Shown: positions 23,162 to 31,245 of the stretch, in pieces
Position numbering within the stretch: position 1 is the first letter of the stretch
Layout: each line of letters begins with the position of its first letter
From: CAYGAW01 sp964347945
Lineage (GTDB): Bacteria; Chloroflexota; Anaerolineae; UBA7937; B3-Chlor
Length of the DNA stretch: 31,245 bases
Assembly: GCA_964347945.1 (NCBI GenBank)
Contig: CAYGAW010000058.1
Span: forward strand, 1 to 31,245
Direction of reading: 5' to 3'
Program-made: the position numbers and the translations under genes
The notes under the pieces: model-generated
Databases searched by the model: none
Seen by the model: the letters and a program-made list of their open reading frames with translations, nothing else
Told to the model about the DNA's origin: nothing

Positions 23162-25135
23162 ATGAGATGTCGCGCCCTCGCGTGCGCCTTCCTGATGGGC
23201 GCCTCTTTGATGGCGTGCTCGCTGCCGAGCCCCCTACCTTTGATACGGCCAAGCCCTGAGCCGCCGCCTTCGCCCACGCCGGCCGAAAGCCCTGCAGAGG
23301 CCGCGTTGAGGCCATGGGTCAATCTCACCCACGTCGGCAATGTCCATGCCTTGGTGGCACAGGGAGACTACATTTGGGCGGCGACCGACGGAGGAGTGAT
23401 CCGCTGGGATATTGCCCGGGATACGTACGAGAAGTACAACAGCAGCGATGGGCTGCACCGGAACACCGTCACCGGCATAGCCATTGATGGAGATGGGAAT
23501 CTCTGGTTCGGAACTGAGGATCCCGGGGAATCAACCCGCCTTCTCTACGGGCTACCAGCGGTGAGCAAGTTCGATGGCCAGACTTGGACGACCTACGGCT
23601 CCGTGACTGAAGCGGTAGAGGCTGAATACGAAGCAATCCGCGGTACAGTGAACGAGAACGACCTGTGGATGGTGGACAGCCAGGGTAAGGTCTGGGTGGT
23701 CTTCTCGCTAGGAGTGCAGGCCTTTGATGGCACCGTATGGACGACGTACGAACCGCCCAATGCACTGGTGGAGCAGGACGCGACTGCCCTTGCTGTGGAT
23801 GCATCAGGCCGGGTCTGGGTAGCGAGCCAATTTGCATACGGTCAGACGGGTGGTGTGAGCGTCTTTGATGGCGAGGACTGGTTGCAGTTCCGGACCGAGG
23901 ACGGGCTGATCAGCCCCTTCGTCAACGACATTGCTACAGACGGGGAAGGCAAGACATGGTTCGCCACAAACCGTGGAGTCAGTTGCTTCTATGACGACCG
24001 TTGGGCGAACTATGGAACCGCGGACGGTCTCGCCAGTGAGATGGTACACAAGGTGGTCGTGGACCCTACGGGCCGGGTCTGGATCGCTGCCGATGGTGGA
24101 GTGAGCGTCTTGGACGGAGAACAGTGGCGAACTTTCACCGTGGCCGATGGGCTGAGCACCGAGTTGGTCCATGCCATCGCGTTTGACGCCGCAGGTACGG
24201 CCTGGTTTGGAGGTTGGGACGGAGCGATTGACAGCTTTGACGGTGAAGAGTGGGCCAGTTACGTCACAGAGGACGAACTGCCTGGCTATTCGGTGAACGC
24301 CATGACCGTAGACCGGCAAGGCCGAGTCTGGCTGGGCACCTCTGGCCCAGATCCTATCGTCTACGATGGCAATGACCGGGAAACCCGACCAGGTGGGGAA
24401 ACTCTTTCAACCGGCATTATCTATGCTATGGCCAGCGATTCCGTCGGCAATATCTGGTTCCACACCAGCCAGGGAACGAGTAGACTATCGCCGGAAGACG
24501 GATCGTGGGTGACCTACGATACCCTCATGGAAGCGGTGGAGGAGAACTACGAAGCCGTGCTGGGCACCATAGGCCGCACTAGGATGTGGACCATAGACGA
24601 TGCCGACGGAGTCTGGGTCGGGTCCTCTAGATACGACGGACAGGCCTGGGTCAGCTACCAGGATGAGGCGGCCCTTGGCCAGACCGACGTTACGGCCGTC
24701 GCGATCGACGAGGATGGGCGCGTCTGGTTTGGAACACGTGACAGTGGCCTGCTGGTCCTCGATGGCGACACCTGGTCGGGCTATGACCAGCAGAACTCCT
24801 CGTTGACTGACAACTGGATCAAGGACATCCTGATTGACGGTGAGAATCGGGTGTGGGTGGCCACGCCCACGGGTCTCAATGTTGTCACCGGACGGTGGTG
24901 GCAGGTCTTCACCAGCGAGGCCGGCCTGATCAATGACAATGTGCTGAGCCTAGCGCTGGACAACGAGGGTCGAGTGTGGGTGGGCACGAAAGGCGGCGTC
25001 AGCCGCTTCGATGGCGAGAACTGGTACAACTACGCCATCCTCGATGTGGAAGACATAGCCGTGGATAATGATGGCAACGTATGGATTGGCACACTTTTCG
25101 ATGGTTTGCTCATTCACGTCTCGGAGAGGGAATAG
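23162..25135 (+). CDS. Lipoprotein with two-component-regulator-type beta-propeller repeats
   Basis: A 657-residue secreted lipoprotein. The N-terminus is a type II signal: MRCRALACAFLMGASLMAC, with lipobox LMAC and lipidated Cys19. A Pro-rich stretch (22-45) follows. The rest is built from repeats of the type VWVGTxxGVSxFDG...W..Y, spaced about 40 residues, as in Reg_prop propellers. Two 36-residue inserts resemble each other at 143-178 and 451-486 (EAVEAEYEAIRGT and EAVEENYEAVLGT), 308 residues apart, suggesting duplication of a half-propeller or two propellers. ATG 23162 is chosen because it gives the signal peptide; AAGGAGGT sits about 14 nt upstream. An extracytoplasmic binding or sensing role is likely. 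Ligand unknown. Confidence 0.85.
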   Translation: MRCRALACAFLMGASLMACSLPSPLPLIRPSPEPPPSPTPAESPAEAALRPWVNLTHVGNVHALVAQGDYIWAATDGGVIRWDIARDTYEKYNSSDGLHRNTVTGIAIDGDGNLWFGTEDPGESTRLLYGLPAVSKFDGQTWTTYGSVTEAVEAEYEAIRGTVNENDLWMVDSQGKVWVVFSLGVQAFDGTVWTTYEPPNALVEQDATALAVDASGRVWVASQFAYGQTGGVSVFDGEDWLQFRTEDGLISPFVNDIATDGEGKTWFATNRGVSCFYDDRWANYGTADGLASEMVHKVVVDPTGRVWIAADGGVSVLDGEQWRTFTVADGLSTELVHAIAFDAAGTAWFGGWDGAIDSFDGEEWASYVTEDELPGYSVNAMTVDRQGRVWLGTSGPDPIVYDGNDRETRPGGETLSTGIIYAMASDSVGNIWFHTSQGTSRLSPEDGSWVTYDTLMEAVEENYEAVLGTIGRTRMWTIDDADGVWVGSSRYDGQAWVSYQDEAALGQTDVTAVAIDEDGRVWFGTRDSGLLVLDGDTWSGYDQQNSSLTDNWIKDILIDGENRVWVATPTGLNVVTGRWWQVFTSEAGLINDNVLSLALDNEGRVWVGTKGGVSRFDGENWYNYAILDVEDIAVDNDGNVWIGTLFDGLLIHVSERE

Positions 25136-25137
25136 CC

Positions 25138-26025
25138 GTGGCGGAGGAAGACATCCGTATCGAAAGGGTGCACGAGGCCCAAGACTTCCACGCCTGTGTG
25201 GAGGTGCAGAAGCAAGTCTGGGGCATGCCAGACATCCTGGTCGTGCCGACCCACCTGTTGATCACCGCGCAGAAGAATGGGGGCCTGGTACTGGGAGCCT
25301 TCAACGAAGAGGGCAGGATGGTGGGCTACCTTTTCGGTTTTCTGGGCACCACAGAGCCAACCTCTGAGGATCAGCACGTCGCCCGGCGATTGAAGCACTG
25401 CTCCCACATGACGGGCGTTCTTCCGGAGTATCAGGCCAAAGGCGTAGGCTATCTCCTCAAGCTGAGACAGCGAGACCACGCCCTTTCCCAAGGGCTCGAC
25501 CTGGTGACATGGACGTACGATCCACTGGAAAGCATGAACGCGAACCTGAACCTGAGCAAGCTGGGCGTGATCTCCAACACATACGTGCGCGACATCTACG
25601 GGCGGATGACAGACGGCTTGAACGTCGGCCTGGCTACCGATCGCTTCCATGTGGACTGGTGGATACGAAGCCAACGGGTGACGGAACGCATCGAGAAAGG
25701 GGCGAAGAAGCTGAGCCTGGACGATGTGCTGGAGGAAGGGGCGAAGAAGGTCAATGAAGCAACCATCGGCTCCGGTGGCCTGTTGCGACCGGCGGCGTAC
25801 GACGTTGCCGCCACTACCGAGCAGGTTGTGGTGGAGATACCGGCTGACTTCCAGGCCATCAAGGCCACTGACATGTCCTTGGCCGGAGAGTGGCGCGCGC
25901 ACACGCGGGAGATACTCTGCCGGTACTTCGACGCCGGCTACACGCTGACGGAGTTTCTGAGCGAGGTGGAAGAGGGCTTGAGACGTAGCTACTACGTCTT
26001 GACCAGGGACTTCGCCATTTCCTGA
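25138..26025 (+). CDS. GNAT-family acyltransferase (COG3375-like)
   Basis: A 295-residue GNAT-fold protein. MTGVLPEYQAKGVGYLLKLR, with the acyl-CoA pyrophosphate loop AKGVGY, is the core signature, followed by TWTYDPLESMNANLNLSKLG, which I recognise from predicted acetyltransferases of COG3375. The C-terminal part (about 190-295) is a long extension. GTG 25138 has AGAGGG seven bases ahead and lies 2 nt after the lipoprotein stop. Relatives stand beside N-succinylamino acid racemases, where the acyltransferase succinylates D-amino acids as the first step in their conversion to L-forms. The next gene here is such a racemase-family enzyme, which supports that role. Acyl donor and substrate are unproven. 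Confidence 0.85.
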   Translation: MAEEDIRIERVHEAQDFHACVEVQKQVWGMPDILVVPTHLLITAQKNGGLVLGAFNEEGRMVGYLFGFLGTTEPTSEDQHVARRLKHCSHMTGVLPEYQAKGVGYLLKLRQRDHALSQGLDLVTWTYDPLESMNANLNLSKLGVISNTYVRDIYGRMTDGLNVGLATDRFHVDWWIRSQRVTERIEKGAKKLSLDDVLEEGAKKVNEATIGSGGLLRPAAYDVAATTEQVVVEIPADFQAIKATDMSLAGEWRAHTREILCRYFDAGYTLTEFLSEVEEGLRRSYYVLTRDFAIS

Positions 26026-26041
26026 GGAGGAGACTCCGAGT

Positions 26042-27151
26042 TTGCGCATTGATCGGGTTCAGCTGCGACACATCAGACTGCCCCTGGTTCACCCCTTTGA
26101 AACCAGCTTCGGACGGGAGACCATTCGCGACATAATCATAGTCAAGGCCTGGGCTGGGGGCCTGGTTGGCTATGGAGAATCCGCATCCATGGCTAAACCC
26201 TTCTACAGTTACGAGACCACGGAGACGTGCTGGCACATCCAAAGGGACTTCCTCGTTCCATGGCTGCTCGGGCAAGATATCACCGGCGCAGCTGACCTGG
26301 CGAGACTCTTCGCGCCGGTGCGGGGCCACGAAATCGCCAAGACGGGTCTGGAGCAAGCCTTTTGGGACCTGAAGGCAAGAGCCGAGGGTCAATCCCTCTC
26401 CACCCTGCTCGGCGGTGTGAAGGACAAGGTCGAATGCGGAGTCAGCATCGGCATCCAAGACAGCGTGCAGCATCTGCTTGAACGTATCGGCGCTTTCCTA
26501 GAGCTAGGATACAGGCGCATCAAGATCAAGATCAAGCCGGGTTGGGACCGAGAGGTGGTGGACAAGGTCAGGCAGGCCTTCCCCCAAGTGCCCCTGATGG
26601 TGGATGCCAACTCGGCGTATACCCTTGACGACGTTGATCTGTTCAAGACCCTGGACGACTATGACCTGATGATGATCGAGCAGCCCCTGGGGTACGACGA
26701 CATCGTCGATCACGCCAAGCTGCAGAGCCAGATAATGACACCCTTATGCCTGGATGAGAGCATCACCTCGGCTGCGCACGCCCGATGGGCCATCGAACTG
26801 GAGAGCTGTCGCATTATCAATATCAAGCCCGGTCGGGTGGGTGGCCTGCATCAGGCGCGCCGTATCCACGATATCTGTCAAGAGCACTCTATACCAGTTT
26901 GGTGTGGAGGCTTGCTGGAGTCAGGTATTGGGCGGGCGCACAACGTGGCTGTCTGCTCGCTCCCGAACTTCCGCCTGCCGGCTGACCTATCATCCAGCAG
27001 CCGATACTACTCCAAGGACGTCGTCCTGCCCCCATGGCAGGTTGATGCCCAAGGTATGATGAGCGTTCCCGCCGCGCCAGGCATCGGCGTGGAGGTGGAC
27101 GAGGAATATCTGGAGAGCGTCACCGTCGGCGAGCAGACCTTCTCCGCTTGA
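26042..27151 (+). CDS. N-acylamino acid racemase/o-succinylbenzoate synthase (MenC-type enolase)
   Basis: A 369-residue enolase-superfamily enzyme of the MenC/NAAAR family. Catalytic lysines are at K163 in RIKIKIKPGWD (161-165 KxKxK) and K262 in INIKPGRVGG, matching the pair known for N-acylamino acid racemase. Metal ligands are D188 (MVDANSAY), E213 (MIEQPL) and D238 (CLDESI). It begins with TTG (26042), with GGAGGAGA eight bases ahead. It follows the GNAT gene by 16 nt. In Geobacillus-type operons the pair GNAT plus racemase, with a desuccinylase, converts D- to L-amino acids; no desuccinylase is visible here. Menaquinone synthesis (OSBS) is the alternative and is weakened by the absence of other men genes. 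Confidence 0.88.
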   Translation: MRIDRVQLRHIRLPLVHPFETSFGRETIRDIIIVKAWAGGLVGYGESASMAKPFYSYETTETCWHIQRDFLVPWLLGQDITGAADLARLFAPVRGHEIAKTGLEQAFWDLKARAEGQSLSTLLGGVKDKVECGVSIGIQDSVQHLLERIGAFLELGYRRIKIKIKPGWDREVVDKVRQAFPQVPLMVDANSAYTLDDVDLFKTLDDYDLMMIEQPLGYDDIVDHAKLQSQIMTPLCLDESITSAAHARWAIELESCRIINIKPGRVGGLHQARRIHDICQEHSIPVWCGGLLESGIGRAHNVAVCSLPNFRLPADLSSSSRYYSKDVVLPPWQVDAQGMMSVPAAPGIGVEVDEEYLESVTVGEQTFSA

Positions 27152-27158
27152 GGAAGGC

Positions 27159-27680
27159 ATGGGACGCACAATCCTGCTGACCGGCCGCCCTGGGGTGGGC
27201 AAGACCACAGTCATCAAGAGAGTAGTGAAGCAGCTGGGCGGCCACGCAGGTGGCTTCTACACCGCCGAGATACGAGAGGGCGGTCGTCGTCGGGGCTTCA
27301 AGATAGTCACGTTGGACGGTCAAGAAGGCATCCTGTCGCACGTGGATATCAAGGGCCGCCCGCGGGTGAGCAGATACGGAGTGAATCTCAGGGATCTGGA
27401 GGAAGTAGGCGTAGCAGCTTTGCGGCGGGCCATTATGGAAGCGGATCTAGTCGTCGTAGATGAAATAGGAAAGATGGAACTCTTCTCACAGGGGTTCCGC
27501 CGGGCGGTTGCCGAAGTGATCGAGGGCGACAAGCCAGTCTTGGGAACCGTGATGGCCAGCCCCGAGCCCTGGGTCGATGCTCTCAAAGCTCTCTCTCAGG
27601 TGACCCTCCTCGAAGTCACGCAGGACAATCGCGAGCAGATGGTTCCGTTGATCGTGGAGCTCCTTCAAAGCCCCTCCTAG
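27159..27680 (+). CDS. THEP1-type nucleoside-triphosphatase
   Basis: A 173-residue P-loop NTPase of the THEP1 family. Walker A is TGRPGVGKTT (8-17), Walker B is LVVVDEIGKMEL (about 96-107), and the family pattern GGFYTAEIREGG and ISHVDIKG-like region follow. Members hydrolyse ATP/GTP and other nucleotides; the physiological role is unsettled. It lies 7 nt after the racemase, so it is co-transcribed. Length is typical. A link to amino-acid or acyl-CoA metabolism is only by position. Confidence 0.9.
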   Translation: MGRTILLTGRPGVGKTTVIKRVVKQLGGHAGGFYTAEIREGGRRRGFKIVTLDGQEGILSHVDIKGRPRVSRYGVNLRDLEEVGVAALRRAIMEADLVVVDEIGKMELFSQGFRRAVAEVIEGDKPVLGTVMASPEPWVDALKALSQVTLLEVTQDNREQMVPLIVELLQSPS

Positions 27681-27770
27681 CCTACTGCTCATCATACCCC
27701 AGAGCGCACGCCAACCCTGTCTCCAGCGCGCCACTTGGATACGAACGCTCGCGCCAGAGGGCAAGGATAG

Positions 27771-30341
27771 ATGTCCCACACAGTCTTCATGGTCTCCCAC
27801 ACTCATTGGGACCGGGAATGGTATCTGCCTTTTGAAGAGTTCCGAACTCGTCTCGTAGAACTTATCGACGAGCTACTCGATATCCTGTCCAGCGATGAAC
27901 AATACCGGCACTTCACCCTGGATGGGCAGACTATCGTCCTCGAAGACTACCTGGCCGTCAGGCCTGAGCGACGGGTGGATCTCGAGCGATACATCCGTAA
28001 TGGTCGCATCCTCGTCGGTCCCTGGTACGTGCTTCCCGACGAATTTCTGGTGAGCCCGGAGGCTCTGATCCGCAACTTGATGGTAGGCCATCGCCTCGCT
28101 CGCGAGTTCGGACCCGTGATGGAAGTGGGCTACACACCTGACCCCTTCGGACACATCGGCCAGCTGCCGCAAATACTGCAAGGCTTCGGTATCAAGTCAG
28201 CCGTGCTGGAGCGGGGCCTGGCCGACGAGGGCACGGAGTTGCGCTGGCAGGCTTCTGACGGTACCGAAGTTCTCCTGGTCTACTTGCGCGACGGGTACGA
28301 CAATGCCGCCCGTCTGTCCGTCCGAGATCCGGACGAGTTCAAGAAGCAGGTCAACTACCTGAGAGATAGCCTAGCGCCTCACGGCTTGACGGAGTGCGTG
28401 TTGCTGATGAACGGCACAGATCACATGGAACCTCAGCCTGAGTTGCCCAGGGCCGTAGGGCAATACAACGCCTGTGCCGAAGAGGAGACCATCATTCACG
28501 GCACCTTACCCTCCTATCTGGACTCGGTGCGACAAAGCTTAGGAAGCAAGACGCCACCGATCGTGCAGGGTGAGCTTCGCCAGGCCAAGAGGTTCCACCT
28601 CCTCCCCGGGGTCCTGTCGACGCGGATGCACATCAAGAAGCGCAATCACGACTGCCAAACGCTGCTAGAGAAGTGGGCCGAGCCCTTCGCGGCTTTCGCT
28701 CGGCTTCTTCAGCCCTCCGCCTCTGATCTTCAGGATCCTATACGTCGTTCATGGCGATACCTGCTGCACAATCACGCGCACGATAGCATCTGTGGGTGCA
28801 GCGTGGACCAGGTGCATCGAGAGATGATGACCCGTTTCGACCGGTGCCAGCAGATCGCGGAGTCGGTGACCCAGAAGAGCCTCGAAACCATTGTCGGACA
28901 CGCAAACACTTCCAGTCTGACAGAGCAATCAGCATCAGCTGTCCCGGTCGTTGTTTTCAACCCCGTGGCTGGGCCACGCACAGACGTGGTGGAACTGGCC
29001 GAGCAGCTTCCAGGTGATCTTGGGCCCTTCGTGGTTCACGACCCAACTGGCGAGATCACGCCGCATCAGATAGTCAAAGATGGTGGGCGGTCCAGTGTTC
29101 TGTTCCTGGCTCAGCACGTGCCCGGTCATGGCTACAAGACCTTCTTTTTCCGCCCGGGGAAGGCAAGAGAGACGAGAGAGGGGGCATCGCCATACAGCAT
29201 CGAGAACGACCTCTACCGCGTGGGAGTGGAACCCAGCGATGGGACTCTGGTGGTCACCGACAAGAAAACGGGTGCCCTCTTTCCAGGCGTCAACCGCTTC
29301 GTCGATGGTGGCGACAGGGGTGATGAATACAACTACTGCGCGCCAGAGGAGGATACCCAGGTGTCCATGCCCAGCGAGGCTCCCACCATTTCAGTGGTTG
29401 AAGCAGGCCCGGTGCGCCAGAGCCTAGAGGTCCGCCTCAGCTATCGAGTGCCTCTGAGCCTTGCGGAGGGCAGACGGAGACGCCTTGAGGAGACTGTGGA
29501 GATCCCCATCACCAGCCGCATCTCCCTCTACCCCAAAGTGCGGCGCATCGACATCCACACCACGGTGACAAACCACGCCCATGACCACCGTCTGCGGGTT
29601 CACTTCCCCACCCCGTGGCGAGTGGCAAGCTCTTTCGCGGAGAGCGCTTTCGATGTGGTGGAGCGGCCCGTCGACTTGCCGAAGGACACCAATGGCTGGA
29701 TAGAGCAGCCGGTCCCCACCCACCCACAGGCCACCTTCGTGGACGTCAGCGATGGACATAGCGGCCTGATGGTGGCCAACAAGGGTTTGCCAGAATATGA
29801 AGCATTCCGCGAAGGCAATGGCGCCACCATCGCCTTGACCTTGCTACGCTGCGTGGGCTGGTTGTCCCGGGATGATCTGAGTTGTCGCCGAGGTCACGCC
29901 GGTCCCGAGGTGGAGACCCCCGAAGCCCAGTGCCTCGGCACACACTCCTTCGACTATGCTCTCATCCCCCACACCGGCGACTGGCGCACCGCACTCAACG
30001 AAGCCTACGCCTTCAACGCCCCATTGCGCGGCATAGTCACAGACAGGCATGCGGGGACCCTGCGATTGGAGGGCAGTTTCGTGAAGATAAGCCCTTCCTG
30101 CCTGACAATCAGTGCCATCAAGAATCCAGAGGAGGGCGAGGGCCTCGTCGTCCGCTTCCATAACACGGAAGATCATGAAGTCAAGGCGGAGGTGTGCCTG
30201 TACTGGCTCTATGACAGGGCGTCACTGGTGAACCTCAACGAGGAAGAACTAAGGGAGTTGCCAGTCGATGATCAGGGGAAGGTGTCTCTACCTGTGCGGG
30301 GCAAGGAAATCGTCACCTTCAAGTTCGACCGCAAGGACTAG
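27771..30341 (+). CDS. GH38 alpha-mannosidase
   Basis: An 856-residue glycoside hydrolase family 38 enzyme. The N-terminal metal motif is SHTHWDREW (H12, D14). The nucleophile loop is GYTPDPFGHIGQLPQIL, with D124 at the catalytic Asp position. A mid-domain HNHAHDSICGCSVDQVH supplies a further metal ligand, and a beta-rich C-terminal half completes the fold. No signal peptide is seen, so it is probably cytoplasmic, acting on mannose-containing oligosaccharides or glycosylated solutes. ATG 27771 has AAGGA seven bases ahead; the 90-nt gap to the NTPase gene holds no obvious promoter. Bacterial relatives range from alpha-mannosidases to enzymes on mannosylglycerate, which I cannot tell apart from motifs. 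Confidence 0.92.
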   Translation: MSHTVFMVSHTHWDREWYLPFEEFRTRLVELIDELLDILSSDEQYRHFTLDGQTIVLEDYLAVRPERRVDLERYIRNGRILVGPWYVLPDEFLVSPEALIRNLMVGHRLAREFGPVMEVGYTPDPFGHIGQLPQILQGFGIKSAVLERGLADEGTELRWQASDGTEVLLVYLRDGYDNAARLSVRDPDEFKKQVNYLRDSLAPHGLTECVLLMNGTDHMEPQPELPRAVGQYNACAEEETIIHGTLPSYLDSVRQSLGSKTPPIVQGELRQAKRFHLLPGVLSTRMHIKKRNHDCQTLLEKWAEPFAAFARLLQPSASDLQDPIRRSWRYLLHNHAHDSICGCSVDQVHREMMTRFDRCQQIAESVTQKSLETIVGHANTSSLTEQSASAVPVVVFNPVAGPRTDVVELAEQLPGDLGPFVVHDPTGEITPHQIVKDGGRSSVLFLAQHVPGHGYKTFFFRPGKARETREGASPYSIENDLYRVGVEPSDGTLVVTDKKTGALFPGVNRFVDGGDRGDEYNYCAPEEDTQVSMPSEAPTISVVEAGPVRQSLEVRLSYRVPLSLAEGRRRRLEETVEIPITSRISLYPKVRRIDIHTTVTNHAHDHRLRVHFPTPWRVASSFAESAFDVVERPVDLPKDTNGWIEQPVPTHPQATFVDVSDGHSGLMVANKGLPEYEAFREGNGATIALTLLRCVGWLSRDDLSCRRGHAGPEVETPEAQCLGTHSFDYALIPHTGDWRTALNEAYAFNAPLRGIVTDRHAGTLRLEGSFVKISPSCLTISAIKNPEEGEGLVVRFHNTEDHEVKAEVCLYWLYDRASLVNLNEEELRELPVDDQGKVSLPVRGKEIVTFKFDRKD

Positions 30342-30381
30342 TGTGGTCCCAATCGGAACAAGACACCCCCTTCGCTAGTTC

Positions 30382-30411
30382 GTAGGCCCCAGGCGGTGCG
30401 ACTGTGCCTAC
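30382..30411. repeat. Inverted repeat in the convergent gap
   Basis: GTAGGC at 30382-30387 and GCCTAC at 30406-30411 can pair across an 18-nt loop between two convergent genes. There is no T-run, so a terminator function is uncertain. Confidence 0.25.
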
Positions 30412-30438
30412 CAAGCCCAGACGCCAAACCCTTCACTG

Positions 30439-31245
30439 CTATTCACGTGGCAAGTGCTCCCTCAGGATTTCGAACAGCAGATCCACATCTATGTTTCCCC
30501 CCGAGATCACGGCCACTACCTTCTTGTCCTTCAGATTCACTTTGTCGAAGAGCAACGCTGCCACTCCTACCGCTCCCGAGCCCTCCACCACCAAGTGTTC
30601 CGTCTCCAGCAGGACGAAGATCGCCTCCCGAACCTCCTCCTCGTTGACCAGCACCACCTCGTCAATCAGGTCCCTGGCGATCTGGAAGGGCACAATGCCG
30701 AAGCCGCCGGCCAAGCCCTCACAAATGGTGGGGTCGTACTCGTACCTCTGATAGCAGCGTCCTTCCTTGAGAGATAGATACGCAGACGGCGAGGCCTCGA
30801 CCTGCACACCGATGATCTTTATGCGGGGGTTCACGGCCTTGGCGGCTATGGACACTCCCGCGATGAGCCCTCCGCCGCCAATCGGCACCAAGAGCGCCTC
30901 GGCATCAGGTAGTTCCTCCATGATCTCGAGGCCGACAGTGCCCTGGCCAGCGATGATGAACGGATCATCGAATGAGTCCGTGTAGATTAGATCGTGCTCC
31001 TGTTGGAACTCCCTCGAGGCGTCATCGGCATCATCGTACTGTTCGCCAACGAGGAAGACTTCTGCCCCGAACTCTGCCAGCTTGTCTACCTTGGAGGCGG
31101 GCGTATTGACAGGCATGAACAGGTTTACCGGCACACCGCCCAGCGCACGTGCAGCGTAGGCCACTCCCAGGGCGAAGTTGCCCGAGGAGGGCGCCACCAC
31201 CCCTCTGACCCTCTCCTCCTCCGACAAGCTCGCAATCTTGTTGAT
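30439..31245 (-). CDS. Serine/threonine dehydratase-family PLP enzyme, N-terminus cut by window edge
   Basis: 269 codons of a fold-type II PLP enzyme running off the window at its N-terminus. Visible are VVAPSSGNFALGVAYAARAL (PLP phosphate and substrate loop), PIGGGGLIAG (the tetraglycine loop) and VISGGNID near the end, as in TdcB/IlvA catalytic domains and serine racemases. The PLP Lys lies outside the window. The protein ends soon after VISGGNIDVDLLFEILREHL, so there is no ACT regulatory domain, pointing to a catabolic TdcB-like or racemase-like enzyme rather than IlvA. It converges with the mannosidase gene. A shorter reading from a TTG at 31227 would miss conserved sequence, so the true start is upstream. 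Confidence 0.9.
   Translation of the reverse strand: MNKIASLSEEERVRGVVAPSSGNFALGVAYAARALGGVPVNLFMPVNTPASKVDKLAEFGAEVFLVGEQYDDADDASREFQQEHDLIYTDSFDDPFIIAGQGTVGLEIMEELPDAEALLVPIGGGGLIAGVSIAAKAVNPRIKIIGVQVEASPSAYLSLKEGRCYQRYEYDPTICEGLAGGFGIVPFQIARDLIDEVVLVNEEEVREAIFVLLETEHLVVEGSGAVGVAALLFDKVNLKDKKVVAVISGGNIDVDLLFEILREHLPRE

Noticed and set aside
25114..26049. A 311-residue open frame opposite the GNAT gene
   Set aside because: The plus-strand frame carries clear GNAT motifs and a coupled start; the antisense translation is compositionally odd.

Overview
The window reads as a continuous, gene-dense bacterial chromosome segment of fairly high GC, with strong Shine-Dalgarno sites and sigma70-type promoters (TTGNNN, 17 bp, TATAAT-like). 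Its content suggests an anaerobe: a tungsten/molybdenum aldehyde:ferredoxin oxidoreductase with a four-cluster ferredoxin, a CoA ligase carrying a ferredoxin domain, LeuCD-type Fe-S hydratases, and a Cys-containing class III aminotransferase of a kind I associate with Chloroflexota and Thermococcales. Together with a YqhQ-like protein, a beta-propeller lipoprotein and a GT-C-like membrane protein, I lean towards an uncultured Chloroflexota. This is inference; there is no rRNA or tRNA in the window to settle it. I saw no transposase, CRISPR array or tRNA.

Layout. (1) 1-7869, minus strand: a tightly packed nine-gene set. In transcription order it holds an ATP-grasp acid-CoA ligase beta subunit with a C-terminal 2x[4Fe-4S] domain, the ligase alpha subunit, a short citrate-synthase-family lyase of citryl-CoA lyase size, an HD-domain phosphohydrolase, two different LeuC/LeuD hydratase pairs, and an isocitrate/isopropylmalate-type dehydrogenase cut by the window edge. 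Read backwards, this is the chemistry of the citrate-cleaving arm of the reductive TCA cycle, built from non-canonical paralogues. (2) 8045-9674, minus strand: a TPR protein with a C-terminal helix-turn-helix-like segment and a YqhQ/DUF1385 membrane protein, each with its own promoter. (3) 9828-12826, plus strand: a Nudix hydrolase, then a phosphoglycerate mutase whose two halves are in swapped order (a circular permutation of the gpmI family), overlapping a histidine phosphatase. (4) 12832-16601, minus strand: an envelope group comprising a lipase-fold membrane protein lacking the nucleophile Ser, a PAP2 protein lacking the motif-2 His, and a large polytopic membrane protein. (5) 16602-18983: small and Cys-rich unknown proteins, a structured gap, and a SAM methyltransferase behind a very good promoter. 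(6) 18992-22981, minus strand: ferredoxin, AOR, MoaD-like protein and aminotransferase, probably an amino-acid or aldehyde oxidation operon. (7) 23077-30341, plus strand: a propeller lipoprotein, a COG3375-type acyltransferase, an N-acylamino acid racemase/MenC-type enolase, a THEP1 NTPase and a GH38 alpha-mannosidase. (8) 30439 to the end, minus strand: a serine/threonine dehydratase-family enzyme cut by the window edge.

The two observations most worth following are the permuted phosphoglycerate mutase (10611-12203) and the citrate-cleavage-like module with duplicated hydratases and a ferredoxin-tailed ligase (1-7869). All functional statements come from motif reading without database searches.
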